A stretch of 64,000 bases of DNA from NCBI GenBank assembly GCA_029259635.1, contig JAJDEU010000052.1:124001-188000 (forward strand), written 5' to 3'. Position numbers and translations under genes: made by a program. This DNA is from Planctomycetota bacterium. GTDB taxonomy: Bacteria > Planctomycetota > UBA1135 > GCA-002686595. Positions 18,081 through 27,483 of this stretch are shown here, piece after piece (the first letter of the stretch is position 1; the number at the start of each line of letters is the position of its first letter). Under the pieces are notes generated by a model. It worked only from the letters and a program-made list of their open reading frames with translations, was not told the DNA's origin and made no database searches.

Positions 18081-18522
18081 CTCGTCGCTCCCGCGCGGAA
18101 GCTATCGGTTTCGGGCGCTCATCGCGGTGATCATTGCCGTAGCGGGCACGAGCGCCGTCGTTAGCTGGGTTGGAACGGAAGAAGTTCGGAATTCATTCAC
18201 TCCACTCATTAAATCCAGTGTCTATGCGTCGCATCCTCGGGGAACGCATGCTCATGAAAAACTTCCGATAATTTATGGCTATGGGGCGGGGTGGAAGGAA
18301 GAACAAGCGGGGACGGCAGTAGCCGGCGGATGTTCATTCACTAGTTTTATAGATGCTGCAACCGGGCTTGTGCACGACGTCTCGACTCCCGAATCGAGAA
18401 CGGCTGTCGTATGTCTTGAGTACTGGGTATGGCGGCAATTGGAGGACCCATGGGGGAATGAACCGAACAGCGACCAGTGGAATCGACTTCCTGCTCACTT
18501 TGGCTCGAAGCCGGGTGAGTAA
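18073..18522 (+). CDS. Small membrane-anchored protein of unknown function
   Basis: The 149-residue product starts at ATG 18073, inside the end of the preceding gene. Residues about 14-32 (ALIAVIIAVAGTSAVVSWV) are a single hydrophobic anchor after a basic start (RGSYRFR). The rest is polar, with two Cys residues (in GGCSFTSF and VVCLEYWVW) that could pair if the domain is periplasmic. No family is recognised. It is most likely expressed with the two-helix protein before it. Confidence 0.5.
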   Translation: MPSSSLPRGSYRFRALIAVIIAVAGTSAVVSWVGTEEVRNSFTPLIKSSVYASHPRGTHAHEKLPIIYGYGAGWKEEQAGTAVAGGCSFTSFIDAATGLVHDVSTPESRTAVVCLEYWVWRQLEDPWGNEPNSDQWNRLPAHFGSKPGE

Positions 18523-18871
18523 GAGTGCGCAGGAGATTCCTTAGCAGCTGCGAGTCGTTGTTTCGTCTTTCCCACCGCGCACTGGTACGAGCAGCGCTAG
18601 CGAAGGCCATCGCGGGCTGAACGCCACCTAAATTCCACCGACTTGACGGACCCGTTAGATCTCGTGGTGTAATTCTCGGCGTAGACGATTACTTCTGACG
18701 AAGCTATCGGTTTGCTTTGTACCGACTCGACAGCTTGACACGATTTTTGGGTTCCAGTAGCTTGCCTCCGCGAGTCGCGAGCGAGCGTATGTGCCGCTCT
18801 AATGCATTGAACACCGCTACCCTCAATTTCAAGATCGGCTCGACGACTTTGCTTGAAGCGTGGGTAGCTTG
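18523..18871. other. Intergenic region before the GT-C-like gene
   Basis: No gene is convincing in these roughly 350 bases. A weak promoter candidate is TTGACG at 18643-18648 with TGTAAT at 18668-18673 (19-base spacer, longer than the usual 17), about 200 bases before the next gene. Confidence 0.3.
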
Positions 18872-20308
18872 ATGGGAACGGACGCGGGGCAAGAGCGGCT
18901 AAACTTCGGCCGCGTCGGCGCGACCTTGCTCTTTTTCGTGCTCGCCAGCTTCGCCGCGTACTGGAGCGTGATCGACGACTTCTTCGTCTCGGACGATCTC
19001 GGGATTCTCATTCACCTGAGCGAGGGGAGGAAGTTCGACATCTACTCGAACTTCGTCCGTCCGCTCGTCTGTGCGAGCCTCGATCTCGACTATCGACTTT
19101 GGGGGCTGGAACCCCGGGGCTATCACGCAACGGGAATCTTGCTGCACGCGTTCAATTCTTGGGCGGTCTTCGCGATGGCTTGGATCCTCTTCAAGCAGAG
19201 CGATCTGGCGAAGACGGGAAGAAACTCGCTAGCCCTCCTGTCGGGCCTTCTGTTCGTCGTCATGCCGGGCCACACCGAAGCGGTGACATGGATCTCCGGA
19301 CGTCCGGATATGCTCGGGACCTTCTTCATTCTGTACTCCTTCTTGGCCTACTTGCTGGGTCGCGAGCGGAAGGATGCGGGGCTCTACTTCGCCCTCTCGG
19401 GATTGCTGTTTGCCTGCGCCTTGTTCTGCAAGGAGTCGGTCATCATCTACCCGGCGATGATCGGACTCTTTGAGTTACGGCGAGCGTCGATGCAGAGCGG
19501 AACTCGCCACTTGAAAACGCTCCTCGGCCAATGCCACTGGCGCTTGATCGGATCGTTTCTGGCGATCTTCATCGCCTACCTCGGAGTGCGCGTTCTGATC
19601 CTCGGAACCCTGGTGGGCGGCTACGGAACGAACATTCACCTGACGTTCGACTTCGCGCGCATCGGAAACAACCTCGTCACCTATCTGACGCGTTGGCTGT
19701 TGCCTTTTATGCCGTCGGCCGAGACCTATGACCTGGTCGCGATAGGATTCCTGACGTTCGTTGCGGTTTCCGTCATCCTGGCGAAAGTTTTGGGACGAAA
19801 GCGCTGGCCGGTGGAAGCTCTGTTCTACTTGCTCGCCTTCTACGTCGCCGCTGCTCCGGTGATCAACCTGGGAGTCGCCAAGAACTTTCCAGATGGCGAG
19901 CGCCTGCTCTACTGGCCTTCCGCTTTCGTTGCGCTCGGGTTCGTACTCGTCGTGTCGTACGTCGCGCAGGGTGCACGTCTAGCGGTCGTCGGCTTCGTTC
20001 CGATTCTCGCCGCGCTCGCGTTCTTACTGGTGGGCAGCAACAACCACTGGAATTCCGCGGGAGAGTTCTCCAAACGAGTCGCGGATCGAATGCTCGAACC
20101 CTCGAGCGAGACAAGTTCGATGCAGTATGCGAACTGCTTACTGGAGATCATGGAAGATGGCAACGAGCTCTACGGGGAACGCAACTTTGCCTTCGCGTGG
20201 AATCGTACCGCTCCCCCTCAAAGAATCTTTAACTGCCTGCTGGCGGGAAAAGAGGACTGCGTGGATCTCGACTTTCGCGAGGTTTACCAGGTCTTCCGTC
20301 AGGATTGA
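18872..20308 (+). CDS. Multi-pass membrane glycosyltransferase-like protein (GT-C type)
   Basis: The 478-residue product is mostly hydrophobic, with about ten helices. Near the N-terminus DDFFVSDDLGILI places an acidic pair after the first helix. NFVRPLVCASLDLDYRLWGLEPRGYHATGILLHAFN follows, and the loop GHTEAVTWISGRPDML comes next. This R-P-L, G-x-x-P-x-x-Y-H, H-T-E-A-V-x-W-I-S-G-R order is the layout of TMTC/PMT-like GT-C transferases, which use lipid-linked sugars to glycosylate exported substrates. A GTG at 18860 would add four residues; neither start has a strong ribosome site. A second GT-C-like gene and a small anchored protein follow, suggesting a surface-glycan or protein-glycosylation function. 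Confidence 0.7.
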   Translation: MGTDAGQERLNFGRVGATLLFFVLASFAAYWSVIDDFFVSDDLGILIHLSEGRKFDIYSNFVRPLVCASLDLDYRLWGLEPRGYHATGILLHAFNSWAVFAMAWILFKQSDLAKTGRNSLALLSGLLFVVMPGHTEAVTWISGRPDMLGTFFILYSFLAYLLGRERKDAGLYFALSGLLFACALFCKESVIIYPAMIGLFELRRASMQSGTRHLKTLLGQCHWRLIGSFLAIFIAYLGVRVLILGTLVGGYGTNIHLTFDFARIGNNLVTYLTRWLLPFMPSAETYDLVAIGFLTFVAVSVILAKVLGRKRWPVEALFYLLAFYVAAAPVINLGVAKNFPDGERLLYWPSAFVALGFVLVVSYVAQGARLAVVGFVPILAALAFLLVGSNNHWNSAGEFSKRVADRMLEPSSETSSMQYANCLLEIMEDGNELYGERNFAFAWNRTAPPQRIFNCLLAGKEDCVDLDFREVYQVFRQD

Positions 20309-20611
20309 GTTGATCTTCTCGGTCGGCTGGTACCGCCAGTAGGCCCGCGAGTCGGGAGCACGCGCGGACAGTAATCGAATATTCGATCGAGCTTCGGCCT
20401 CTATTCCGCGTCCTCACGAACGCTCGATCGAGGAACGTTCAATCCACCGACGATTGCAGGGGTTCAGAGCTTTCTCTAGAGTCGGATCGCAATGGTTTTC
20501 CCGACACGATTGCCCGGGTGCATTCCGGTTCTTGCCCGGTCGGGTCCGGACGCGAGTTGGTCCACTCTCGTGTTTCACGATCTTTCGATGCTCGCGAGTT
20601 GAACAACCAGT
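20309..20611. other. Intergenic region with a 14-bp palindrome
   Basis: No gene is seen in these 303 bases. A perfect AT-rich palindrome, ATCGAATATTCGAT, lies at 20374-20387 in otherwise GC-rich DNA. The 9-mer TCGATCGAG occurs at 20383-20391 overlapping it, and again near 20425. The region could hold a promoter and operator for the gene at 20612. Confidence 0.3.
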
Positions 20612-21178
20612 ATGTCTTCGGGTTTTAAATCAGCGTCAACTCTGCCCGTTGGAATGAAGGGTGCGGGTGGTTTTGTAGGCACGGCCCTCATCGCCGCCGC
20701 GATGATTACGGGGATTGCCGTTGACGGGTATCAGCTAGTTAAGAAGTGGGGAGCGAAGCCGCCGGTAAGTGTTCAAGAGCTTCGGCTCCTCGAATTGCTC
20801 GCTTTTGAAGAACGCAATCTGGATTTACCCATCGTGATCCTGACCTCGGTCTTTCAACCGCACTCGATCGAATATTCTTTTTCCCCAAGCCCGACCGACC
20901 TGCTGTTCTTCTTCCCGCCTGAACTCGACGAGACGGAGCTGTCCGAGATCGCTGTTCCGGAGAAGAAAATCGCTCGTTACCGGCGTTGGCGAAAACTCGC
21001 AGAGGAGGCGGGCTTCACCTACAGCGGAGATCCGACCGACCTGCTGGACGGAACTCCAAAGTACATCATCCTCCACGAGCTTGACCCCGAGGCGGTTGCG
21101 GGCGTCGAGGCATGCAGCGAACTCGAACTGGTTCACTCGAGCTCCGGCGGAATCAATCGTTGGTACAAGGCGAACTAG
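20612..21178 (+). CDS. Small membrane-anchored protein linked to a GT-C-like gene
   Basis: The 188-residue product has one hydrophobic helix at about residues 19-40 (GFVGTALIAAAMITGIAVDGY) and a soluble C-terminal domain of about 145 residues. That domain is alpha/beta and contains LDLPIVILTSVFQPHSIEYSF and KYIILHELDPEAV. It resembles in style the extracytoplasmic domains that follow GT-C membrane bundles, but no motif settles this. Its stop codon overlaps the GTG start of the next gene (TAGTG at 21176-21180), so the two are probably translated together. Confidence 0.5.
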   Translation: MSSGFKSASTLPVGMKGAGGFVGTALIAAAMITGIAVDGYQLVKKWGAKPPVSVQELRLLELLAFEERNLDLPIVILTSVFQPHSIEYSFSPSPTDLLFFFPPELDETELSEIAVPEKKIARYRRWRKLAEEAGFTYSGDPTDLLDGTPKYIILHELDPEAVAGVEACSELELVHSSSGGINRWYKAN

Positions 21179-22527
21179 TGGAGCCGCTTTTTCTCCTCAA
21201 GGTCGTGCTGATCCTTCTAGCACAACTCTTTTCCGGCTTGCTCGTCCTGCGTTGGTTGTGCGGGGCCGCCGAGTCGGCGGTTCGTCGGCTGGCCACCGCG
21301 CTCATACTCGGCCCAGCGATTTTGTGCCTGGAGATGCTCTTGCTCGGAGCGGGCTTCGGAACCTATTCCTATTCGCTGGTTGTGATTCCTTGGGTAATCG
21401 GTGGGTTGGTTTGGACAGCCCGAGCCTGCGTGCGCGGGACGCTGCGCCTGCGTCGCGTTCATTTCATCGGTTGCCTCGGCGCTCTGCTCTTCATCGCTGG
21501 CGCGTCGACTCTCGCCGTTCCGCCGACGCAAGGCGATCCGGCGGGCAACTTTGCCGGCTTCGCCAGACTCTACGCCTACATCGGTCACATCGATCCCGTC
21601 GCCGCACAAGCGCTCAGCATCAATGGGCACTTCGAGTATCCGCCACTCATTGCAGCCACGGAGTCACTGTTCTTCCTGATCGACCATGAAACCGGCGCCA
21701 ATCTGCTCGCTCCGCTCTTTCCGATCTACTTGCTAGCGCTCTTGGCGCTCGGTTGGAGCGCACTCGCCGAGTCGGCTTCGCGCTCCGAGCGCATGGTCTA
21801 CGCCGGGCTCCTGCTGCTTCTCACGGTGCAACCGACGACGGTGCAACTCGCGAGGCACGGCTATGCGGATCTGCCGCTTGTCGCGGCTCTCCTGTGGATG
21901 TTGATCGAGCTTCGCCGCTTGCTCGAGCGTCCAACCGGCGAGTGCGCCAATACCAGCGGACTTCTTCTCGCCGGACTGACCTTGGCGCTCACGAAACAAG
22001 AGGGCATCGCGCTCTCGATAGGTATCGCGGCGGTGCTGCCCATACTGCGCGGTTGGCGCCTGCTGTGGGTTCCCATGGGGATGGCCGCCGTCGCCAGCTT
22101 GTGGCCTCTCTGGATTGCCGGGCTCGAGCTCTCCGCCGGTTGGGTCTCCGACGCGGCCGGCGGGTTTTCCTTCGACCGGGTCTCGCGGATTCCGATCGTC
22201 GTCGAAGCGCTAGGCCGCTCCATCTTCAGCTATCACCGCTATCCGATCTGGAGCTTCGCGAGCTTTGCCATCGTCGCTGGATTAGTGATCTTACTTCGCG
22301 CTCTCTGTCGGCAGAGCTCACCCGGAATACGGTTGGCACTGATGGGTTTCGCGCTCCACTTTTCGCTCTACATCCTCGTCTTCAGTGTCACGGACGAAGA
22401 CCTCGTGTGGCACTTGAGGACGGCTTGCGATCGCCTAGCTTTCCACCTGGTTCCGTACTTCCTGCTCGCGATAGCCGGAAACTCCGCGCTCGGAAGTTCG
22501 AGCCCGCAAGTCACTTCTCCTCGCTAG
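21178..22527 (+). CDS. Multi-pass membrane protein, GT-C-like
   Basis: The 449-residue product begins at GTG 21178, overlapping the previous stop by one base. An upstream in-frame start would sit inside that gene. It has about eleven hydrophobic helices. A polar loop after helix four reads PTQGDPAGNFAGFARLYAYIGH, followed by HFEYPPLIAATESLFFLI; an acidic loop with an E-Y-P-P-L turn is typical of GT-C sugar transferases. LARHGYADLPLVAALL and ALTKQEGIAL give the R-x-G-Y-A-D and K-Q-E-G elements often seen in such proteins. With its neighbours it probably serves cell-surface glycan or glycoprotein assembly, using a polyprenyl-phosphate sugar donor (inference). Confidence 0.62.
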   Translation: MEPLFLLKVVLILLAQLFSGLLVLRWLCGAAESAVRRLATALILGPAILCLEMLLLGAGFGTYSYSLVVIPWVIGGLVWTARACVRGTLRLRRVHFIGCLGALLFIAGASTLAVPPTQGDPAGNFAGFARLYAYIGHIDPVAAQALSINGHFEYPPLIAATESLFFLIDHETGANLLAPLFPIYLLALLALGWSALAESASRSERMVYAGLLLLLTVQPTTVQLARHGYADLPLVAALLWMLIELRRLLERPTGECANTSGLLLAGLTLALTKQEGIALSIGIAAVLPILRGWRLLWVPMGMAAVASLWPLWIAGLELSAGWVSDAAGGFSFDRVSRIPIVVEALGRSIFSYHRYPIWSFASFAIVAGLVILLRALCRQSSPGIRLALMGFALHFSLYILVFSVTDEDLVWHLRTACDRLAFHLVPYFLLAIAGNSALGSSSPQVTSPR

Positions 22528-22555
22528 GACTTCGGTGAGGATCCCCGCAGCTCAA

Positions 22556-24961
22556 TTATTCGAGCGGAGGAAGAGCGAGTAAGCGCTGGCCATAACGATC
22601 GGCTGCAGCGGTCAGGCCATTCGGTAAGTCGGTGAGAAAGTCGGAGAGGAGCTGGCGGACCTCTCGCGCTCGAGCTTCGGACTCGGCGGGAAGAACGGCG
22701 GGGCGGCTGGACTCGGCCCACGCGAGGATTTCGGTGGCGTAGCCGGAGAGGTAGGCGAGTGGCGCTCGGAATTCCAGGCGCGGATGGTCTTCGAACATCG
22801 GAGAGCTCGAATCGGAGAGCGCGAGCAAGTCGGCGTGGTCGGCGACCAGCAGCGCTCCGAGCTCTTGCCAAGAGGCGATGCCGGCGAGCTTGAGGTTGGC
22901 GGCGACGGTGGGCGGGAAAGACTGGCTGAGTCGGTCCGCGAGCGGGACGGGCGCGTTGGAACCGATCAACACCAGGTCGTAGGCGCTCAGCCAAGCAGAG
23001 GTGTGCTCGAAGGCGGCGCACCAGGTCGCGACGATCGTCTTCACGTCTTCGGTGGCGAGTTGATAGAGCGGGAGCCACTGGGACGCGATCCCTTCGGGCG
23101 CCAGGTGCGCGGCCATCTGGCGAAAGTGTTCGACGGCGTAGAGGTCGCTGGAGCCTCGCGTCCAGGGGTGAATCGGGTCGGAGGTGACGATGTCGAAGCG
23201 CTCCGGAGAGAGCGCGAGGGCGTGGCGCCCGTCGGCAATTTGGATGTGGGTGCGAGCGTCATTGAGGACGCCCGAGTTCCAGGCTTCGAAGTGACGGGCT
23301 CCTTCACGCACGGTCGATGAGATTTCAAAAATCTCGAGAGACTCGAGAGACGGAAAGTCGAGCAGGGCTCCGGCAGTCATTCCGGTTCCGAGGCCGATGA
23401 CGAGAGCGGTCTTCGGCTCGCGATGGAGGTGCGCGGGAATCGTTCCGAGCAAACGTTGCAAGCGCAGATCGACCGGCGCGGTAGTCGCGACGACCTTGCC
23501 GTTGACGAGGAGCGAGCGAGCGCCGGGATGGCCCGCGGCACTCGCGGCGGTCTCTAAGACGCTGACGGTGGAGTCGCGCCCGACGCTGTGAAAGAGAGTG
23601 GTGGTCGTGTCGTCGGAGGGCGCGGGGCGGAGCGCGAACCAGCCCAGGAAGAGAGCGCCGGCGGTGGGGAAAGCGAGTCTTGCAAGGCCGCCTTGTTTGG
23701 CTTTGCCGAGGAGCGGAGCCGCCAACCACGCGACGGCGAAGGCGATCGCGATCGAAGAGCGCGGTCCGAGTTCGGGCAATAGGAAGAAGCCCGCTCCCAA
23801 ACTTCCGAGCGTGGCGCCGGCGGTGTTGAACGCGTACAGCCGGCCCATCGCGCGCTCTCGGCTCCATTCGCCACGCGACTCCACAATGAGCGCGGTGCAA
23901 GCGGGCAGGGCCAGACCGAAACCGTAGGCGGGCGGAAACAAGGCGAGGCCCGCGAAGAAGGCTTGCGATGCCCACAGGAGCCAGGTCGCCGCGCCGCTCG
24001 GCATGCGGTTGGCGAGCACGCCGAACAGATCGCTCTCGCCGAGCTGATAACGCAAGAAGATGAGTCCCGCGAAACCGACGATCGGGATCCAGACCGCGCA
24101 GCTTTCGAGCAGACGTTGCGCACCGCCCTCGCGTGCGAGCAGGAGTCGCGCGCGACGACCGCCGATTCCGATACCGAGCAGGTAGACGGCGAGAACCAAG
24201 GCGAACGCGAAGACGGAGGCGCCGGTGACGGTGATCAAGAGGCGCGTCAAGAGCACTTCGAGGGCGAGGCTCGACGCGCCGAAGAGAAAGGTCAGGACGA
24301 GCGCCGTGCTCCTAAAGTTCGAGTTGATCGATGTTGCGAGCGTAGGGTTTGCGGGCTGCTCTTTTTCGGGCGCATCGCCAGTTCGCTTCGGCACCACCAA
24401 GCCCAGCGCGAGAATGGCCGCCAACAAATCGAGCGACGCACCGACGTACAAACCGCGGCTCAGTCCGAGGAGCGGAAAGATGACGAAGGCGCCGAGCAGT
24501 GCACCGGCGGCGGCGCCGAGAGTGTTCGCTCCGTAGAACTTGGCCGTGCCCTCTCCGGTCTCCGCGTCGTCGCCGATCGTGAGCTTGCCCATGAGCGGAA
24601 AGGTCGCGCCCATGATCACGGTGGGGACGAGCAGCAAGAGCGCGGCGACGCCACCGCGCGTGAGCAGGGAGTCCACCGGTTGCAGAGTCGCGAGCAACTC
24701 GGGCGAGGCCGCGGCCCAGACGGCCATGATCGCGAGCAAGGTCACGAACAAGCGGCGCGGGTTGTTGCTCGCCCGCACGCGCTCGGCGAAGAACCAGGCA
24801 CCGAGGCCCATGCCCGCCATGAAGACAGCCAGCACGAGCGCGATGCCGATCGAGTCGCTGCCGGTGAGGCGCGCGAGCAACCGAGCCCACGCGACCTGGT
24901 AGACGAGCGCGGCGGCGCCGGACAAAAAGAAGACGACGTCGTTCTTTTGTGGAGCTTGCAT
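22556..24961 (-). CDS. MFS-like membrane protein fused to a spermidine-synthase-like methyltransferase-fold domain
   Basis: The 801-residue product has about twelve to fourteen hydrophobic helices over residues 1-460, starting FFLSGAAALVYQVAWARLLA, the usual opening of this fused family. Residues about 475-740 form a Rossmann-like domain: ALVIGLGTGMTAGALLDFP near 540 binds nucleotide, followed by IEIFEISSTV-like, DARTHIQIADGRHAL and FDIVTSDPIHPW. True spermidine synthases have GGGDGG and catalytic Asp residues. Here the glycine loop is GLGTG, so polyamine synthesis is not assured. Family members annotated as fused MFS/spermidine synthases are common in Planctomycetota and have no settled function. 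It converges on the GT-C-like gene, which ends 28 bases away. Confidence 0.8.
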   Translation of the reverse strand: MQAPQKNDVVFFLSGAAALVYQVAWARLLARLTGSDSIGIALVLAVFMAGMGLGAWFFAERVRASNNPRRLFVTLLAIMAVWAAASPELLATLQPVDSLLTRGGVAALLLLVPTVIMGATFPLMGKLTIGDDAETGEGTAKFYGANTLGAAAGALLGAFVIFPLLGLSRGLYVGASLDLLAAILALGLVVPKRTGDAPEKEQPANPTLATSINSNFRSTALVLTFLFGASSLALEVLLTRLLITVTGASVFAFALVLAVYLLGIGIGGRRARLLLAREGGAQRLLESCAVWIPIVGFAGLIFLRYQLGESDLFGVLANRMPSGAATWLLWASQAFFAGLALFPPAYGFGLALPACTALIVESRGEWSRERAMGRLYAFNTAGATLGSLGAGFFLLPELGPRSSIAIAFAVAWLAAPLLGKAKQGGLARLAFPTAGALFLGWFALRPAPSDDTTTTLFHSVGRDSTVSVLETAASAAGHPGARSLLVNGKVVATTAPVDLRLQRLLGTIPAHLHREPKTALVIGLGTGMTAGALLDFPSLESLEIFEISSTVREGARHFEAWNSGVLNDARTHIQIADGRHALALSPERFDIVTSDPIHPWTRGSSDLYAVEHFRQMAAHLAPEGIASQWLPLYQLATEDVKTIVATWCAAFEHTSAWLSAYDLVLIGSNAPVPLADRLSQSFPPTVAANLKLAGIASWQELGALLVADHADLLALSDSSSPMFEDHPRLEFRAPLAYLSGYATEILAWAESSRPAVLPAESEARAREVRQLLSDFLTDLPNGLTAAADRYGQRLLALPPLE

Positions 24962-25246
24962 TAGCTCGGCCTCAGCCTGTCTTCGTCCTCGCGAACAAGT
25001 TCTGGCGATTCGTGCAGTCCATGGACCCCGTGTCGGGTCGCGGCCGCAGGGTAGAGCTGGCTCTCGTGCCCCGAGGTAGCGGCGGTGGGTTCTTGCTCGT
25101 CCATGCTGGCGGACTGATTGAGACGGCGCGTGGCCGGGCTCGAATCAGCGGGGCGCATCATCGCATACCGGGAGGAGCTGCTGCGAGCCTGTGCGCCTGT
25201 TGGCGGGGGCATTCTCTCCGAGCCGGGGAACGCGTAGGATCCCGGC

Positions 25247-26176
25247 ATGATTGAGGTCGAGGAGCTCGGAAAAGCTTATGGGGATCGCGTCGCCGTCGAT
25301 GGCGTCTCGTTCACGGCGAAGGCGGGCGAGGTGTTTGGGCTGCTCGGCCCGAATGGCGCGGGCAAGTCGACGACGATCGGCTGCATCTCGGGGCTCTTGA
25401 AGCCGGGCGGCGGGCGGATTCGCGTGAATGACCACGACACCGTGAGCGACGGGCGCGCGGCGCGCGAGAAGCTCGGCGTGGTTCCGCAGGAGATCGCGCT
25501 GTACGACGAGCTGAATGCGGTGGAGAACTTGCGGTTCTGGGGCGGAGCGTGGGGGCTCTCCGGCGCGCGGCTGGAAGAGCGGACGAAACAAGTGCTCGAG
25601 CGGGTCGGGCTCACCGATCGCGCCAAGACGCGCGTCGAGGCGATGAGCGGCGGCATGAAACGGCGGCTCAACTTCGCCTGCGGAATTCTGCACGAGCCGC
25701 GTGTGCTGTTGCTCGACGAGCCGACTGCCGGTGTGGACCCGCAGAGTCGGCTGCGCATTCTGGAGTTGGTGCGCGAAGAGGCTTCGCGCGGGGCCTGCGT
25801 GTTGTACACGACGCACTACATGGAGGAGGCCGAGGGCTTATGCGATCGACTTCTGATCGTGGATCACGGGCGCGTCATTGCGTCGGGAACTCTGAGTGAG
25901 CTGCACGCCGAGATGGGCGAGCGGGATCTGTTGCGATTGACAGGATCGTTCGAGTCGGAGGCTGTGACGAGCGCGCTCGGCGAATTGGAGTTCATCGAAG
26001 TCGTACAGCGCGAAGCCGGTGTGTTGGTCGTAGCGCTCGCGAACGGCGCGCAAAACTTGCCCGCGATCTTCGGCGCGCTGGCCGAGGCGGGCGCCGAAGT
26101 GGGTGAGGCCACGTTGACGCGCCCCAACCTGGAGACGCTCTTCATCAAGCTCACCGGCGGCGCGTTGCGCGAATAA
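25247..26176 (+). CDS. ABC transporter ATP-binding protein (ABC-2 exporter type)
   Basis: The 309-residue product has Walker A GLLGPNGAGKSTT near residue 32, a Q-loop VVPQEIALYD, the signature AMSGGMKRRLNFACG, Walker B VLLLDEPTAGVDP and the switch His in YTTHYMEEAE. The C-terminal 90 residues form the accessory domain common in NatA/DrrA-like ATPases. It powers export by the two permeases that follow: the next gene starts five bases after its stop. The substrate could be an ion, drug or lipid; nothing in the sequence decides. The 285 bases before it (24962-25246) hold no recognisable gene and probably its promoter. Confidence 0.92.
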   Translation: MIEVEELGKAYGDRVAVDGVSFTAKAGEVFGLLGPNGAGKSTTIGCISGLLKPGGGRIRVNDHDTVSDGRAAREKLGVVPQEIALYDELNAVENLRFWGGAWGLSGARLEERTKQVLERVGLTDRAKTRVEAMSGGMKRRLNFACGILHEPRVLLLDEPTAGVDPQSRLRILELVREEASRGACVLYTTHYMEEAEGLCDRLLIVDHGRVIASGTLSELHAEMGERDLLRLTGSFESEAVTSALGELEFIEVVQREAGVLVVALANGAQNLPAIFGALAEAGAEVGEATLTRPNLETLFIKLTGGALRE

Positions 26177-26181
26177 GAATC

Positions 26182-27432
26182 GTGCGCTTCATCCTCAAGT
26201 TCGCGTGGAAGGATCTTTTGCGCTCGTCGCGCGATCCGCTCGTGTTTTTGATTTGGATCGGAATCCCGCTCGGCATCGGGCTCTTGCTCAATCTCGCTTT
26301 CGCAGGTGGGGGCGGCACGGCGCCGACGGTCGAGCTCTTGCTCGTCGACGAAGACCAATCGCTGATCGGAGATCTGTTCGAGGAGGTGGCCGGGCATGAG
26401 CGCGCGAAGCTCTTTCAGATCGAGACCGTCTCGCGGGCCGATGGCATGGAGCGGATCGGTCGCGGCGATGGTTCGGCGTTATTGATCCTCCCGGCGGGTT
26501 TGACGCGCGCGGTATTCCGTATGGAAGCCGCCGAGCTTGAGCTCTTCACCAATCCGTCTCAACGCGTCTTGCCGCGCATTGCCGAAGAAGCGCTGCTCGC
26601 CTTCGTGGATCTGGTGTTCTATTCGCAGCGCGCCTTTTCCGAGCGAATGAGCGGGTTCGCCGAGACGGCGCGACTCTCCGAGGGCGCGCTCTCGCAGGAG
26701 GAGCTGGACGCTTTTTCCGAAGAGGTCGCCGAGTGCGCCGCGCTCTTGGAAGAGATGTTCTTCCCGCCCTTGATCGAGTTGGCGGCGACTGAGCCCGAAC
26801 CGGCCGTGGACGAAGCTGAAGAGCCGAAGGGCCCGAGCTTTATGGAGCTGATGTTCCCCGGCTTCCTCCTGATGGCGCTGTGCTTCATGGCGGAAGGACT
26901 CTCCACCGATCTCTGGCGCGAGCGCGACGGCGGAACCCTGGCGCGCATGATCTCCACTCCCGGAGGCGCGCTGCCGCTCGTCACCGGCAAGCTCGCCTCG
27001 GGCTTCTTCCTGATGCTCGCGGTCAGTCTCGCGTCCGCGTTGATCGGCGCCTCGACCTACCAGCTCGGCCTCGCGGTCACGCTGCTCTTCGCGCTCTTCC
27101 CACCGCTCGCCGGCGTGACCTTTCTGGCGGGCTTCTTCCTCTTGCAGGTGCACACCTCCTCGCAAAAGGCGGGCAATCTGCTCGGCTCGCTACTGCTCTT
27201 TCCACTGCTGATGGCCGGCGGCAGCTTCTTTCCGATCGAGGTCTTGCCCGGTTGGCTCGCGACCATCGGTCGCCTGACCCCGAACGGTTGGGTGCTCGGC
27301 CACTTGAAGAGCGTGGCCTTCTACGACGCCTCTCCGGCGACTCTGATCTTGCCCGCGCTCGTGCTCGCGATTCTCGCGGGAATTCTGACGAAGTGGATCC
27401 TCTTGCGCCTGCCGCGCTTCATCGGCTCATGA
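26182..27432 (+). CDS. ABC-2 type permease, first subunit
   Basis: The 416-residue product starts at GTG 26182, five bases after the ATPase stop. One N-terminal helix (LVFLIWIGIPLGIGLLLNLAF) is followed by a large extracytoplasmic domain of about 180 residues. Then come five or six C-terminal helices: FMELMFPGFLLMALCFMAEG, LASGFFLMLAVSLASALIGAS and VTLLFALFPPLAGVTFLAGFF, with the PLLMAGGSFFPIEVLPGWL loop. This one-plus-five layout with a P-x-E-x-x-P-x-W-x loop is standard for ABC-2 exporters. It pairs with the second permease at 27484 and the ATPase at 25247. Confidence 0.88.
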   Translation: MRFILKFAWKDLLRSSRDPLVFLIWIGIPLGIGLLLNLAFAGGGGTAPTVELLLVDEDQSLIGDLFEEVAGHERAKLFQIETVSRADGMERIGRGDGSALLILPAGLTRAVFRMEAAELELFTNPSQRVLPRIAEEALLAFVDLVFYSQRAFSERMSGFAETARLSEGALSQEELDAFSEEVAECAALLEEMFFPPLIELAATEPEPAVDEAEEPKGPSFMELMFPGFLLMALCFMAEGLSTDLWRERDGGTLARMISTPGGALPLVTGKLASGFFLMLAVSLASALIGASTYQLGLAVTLLFALFPPLAGVTFLAGFFLLQVHTSSQKAGNLLGSLLLFPLLMAGGSFFPIEVLPGWLATIGRLTPNGWVLGHLKSVAFYDASPATLILPALVLAILAGILTKWILLRLPRFIGS

Positions 27433-27483
27433 GCTGCATCAAGAATTGCTTCAAGGGCATCGAGCTCTTCGAAGGTGAGCTCC

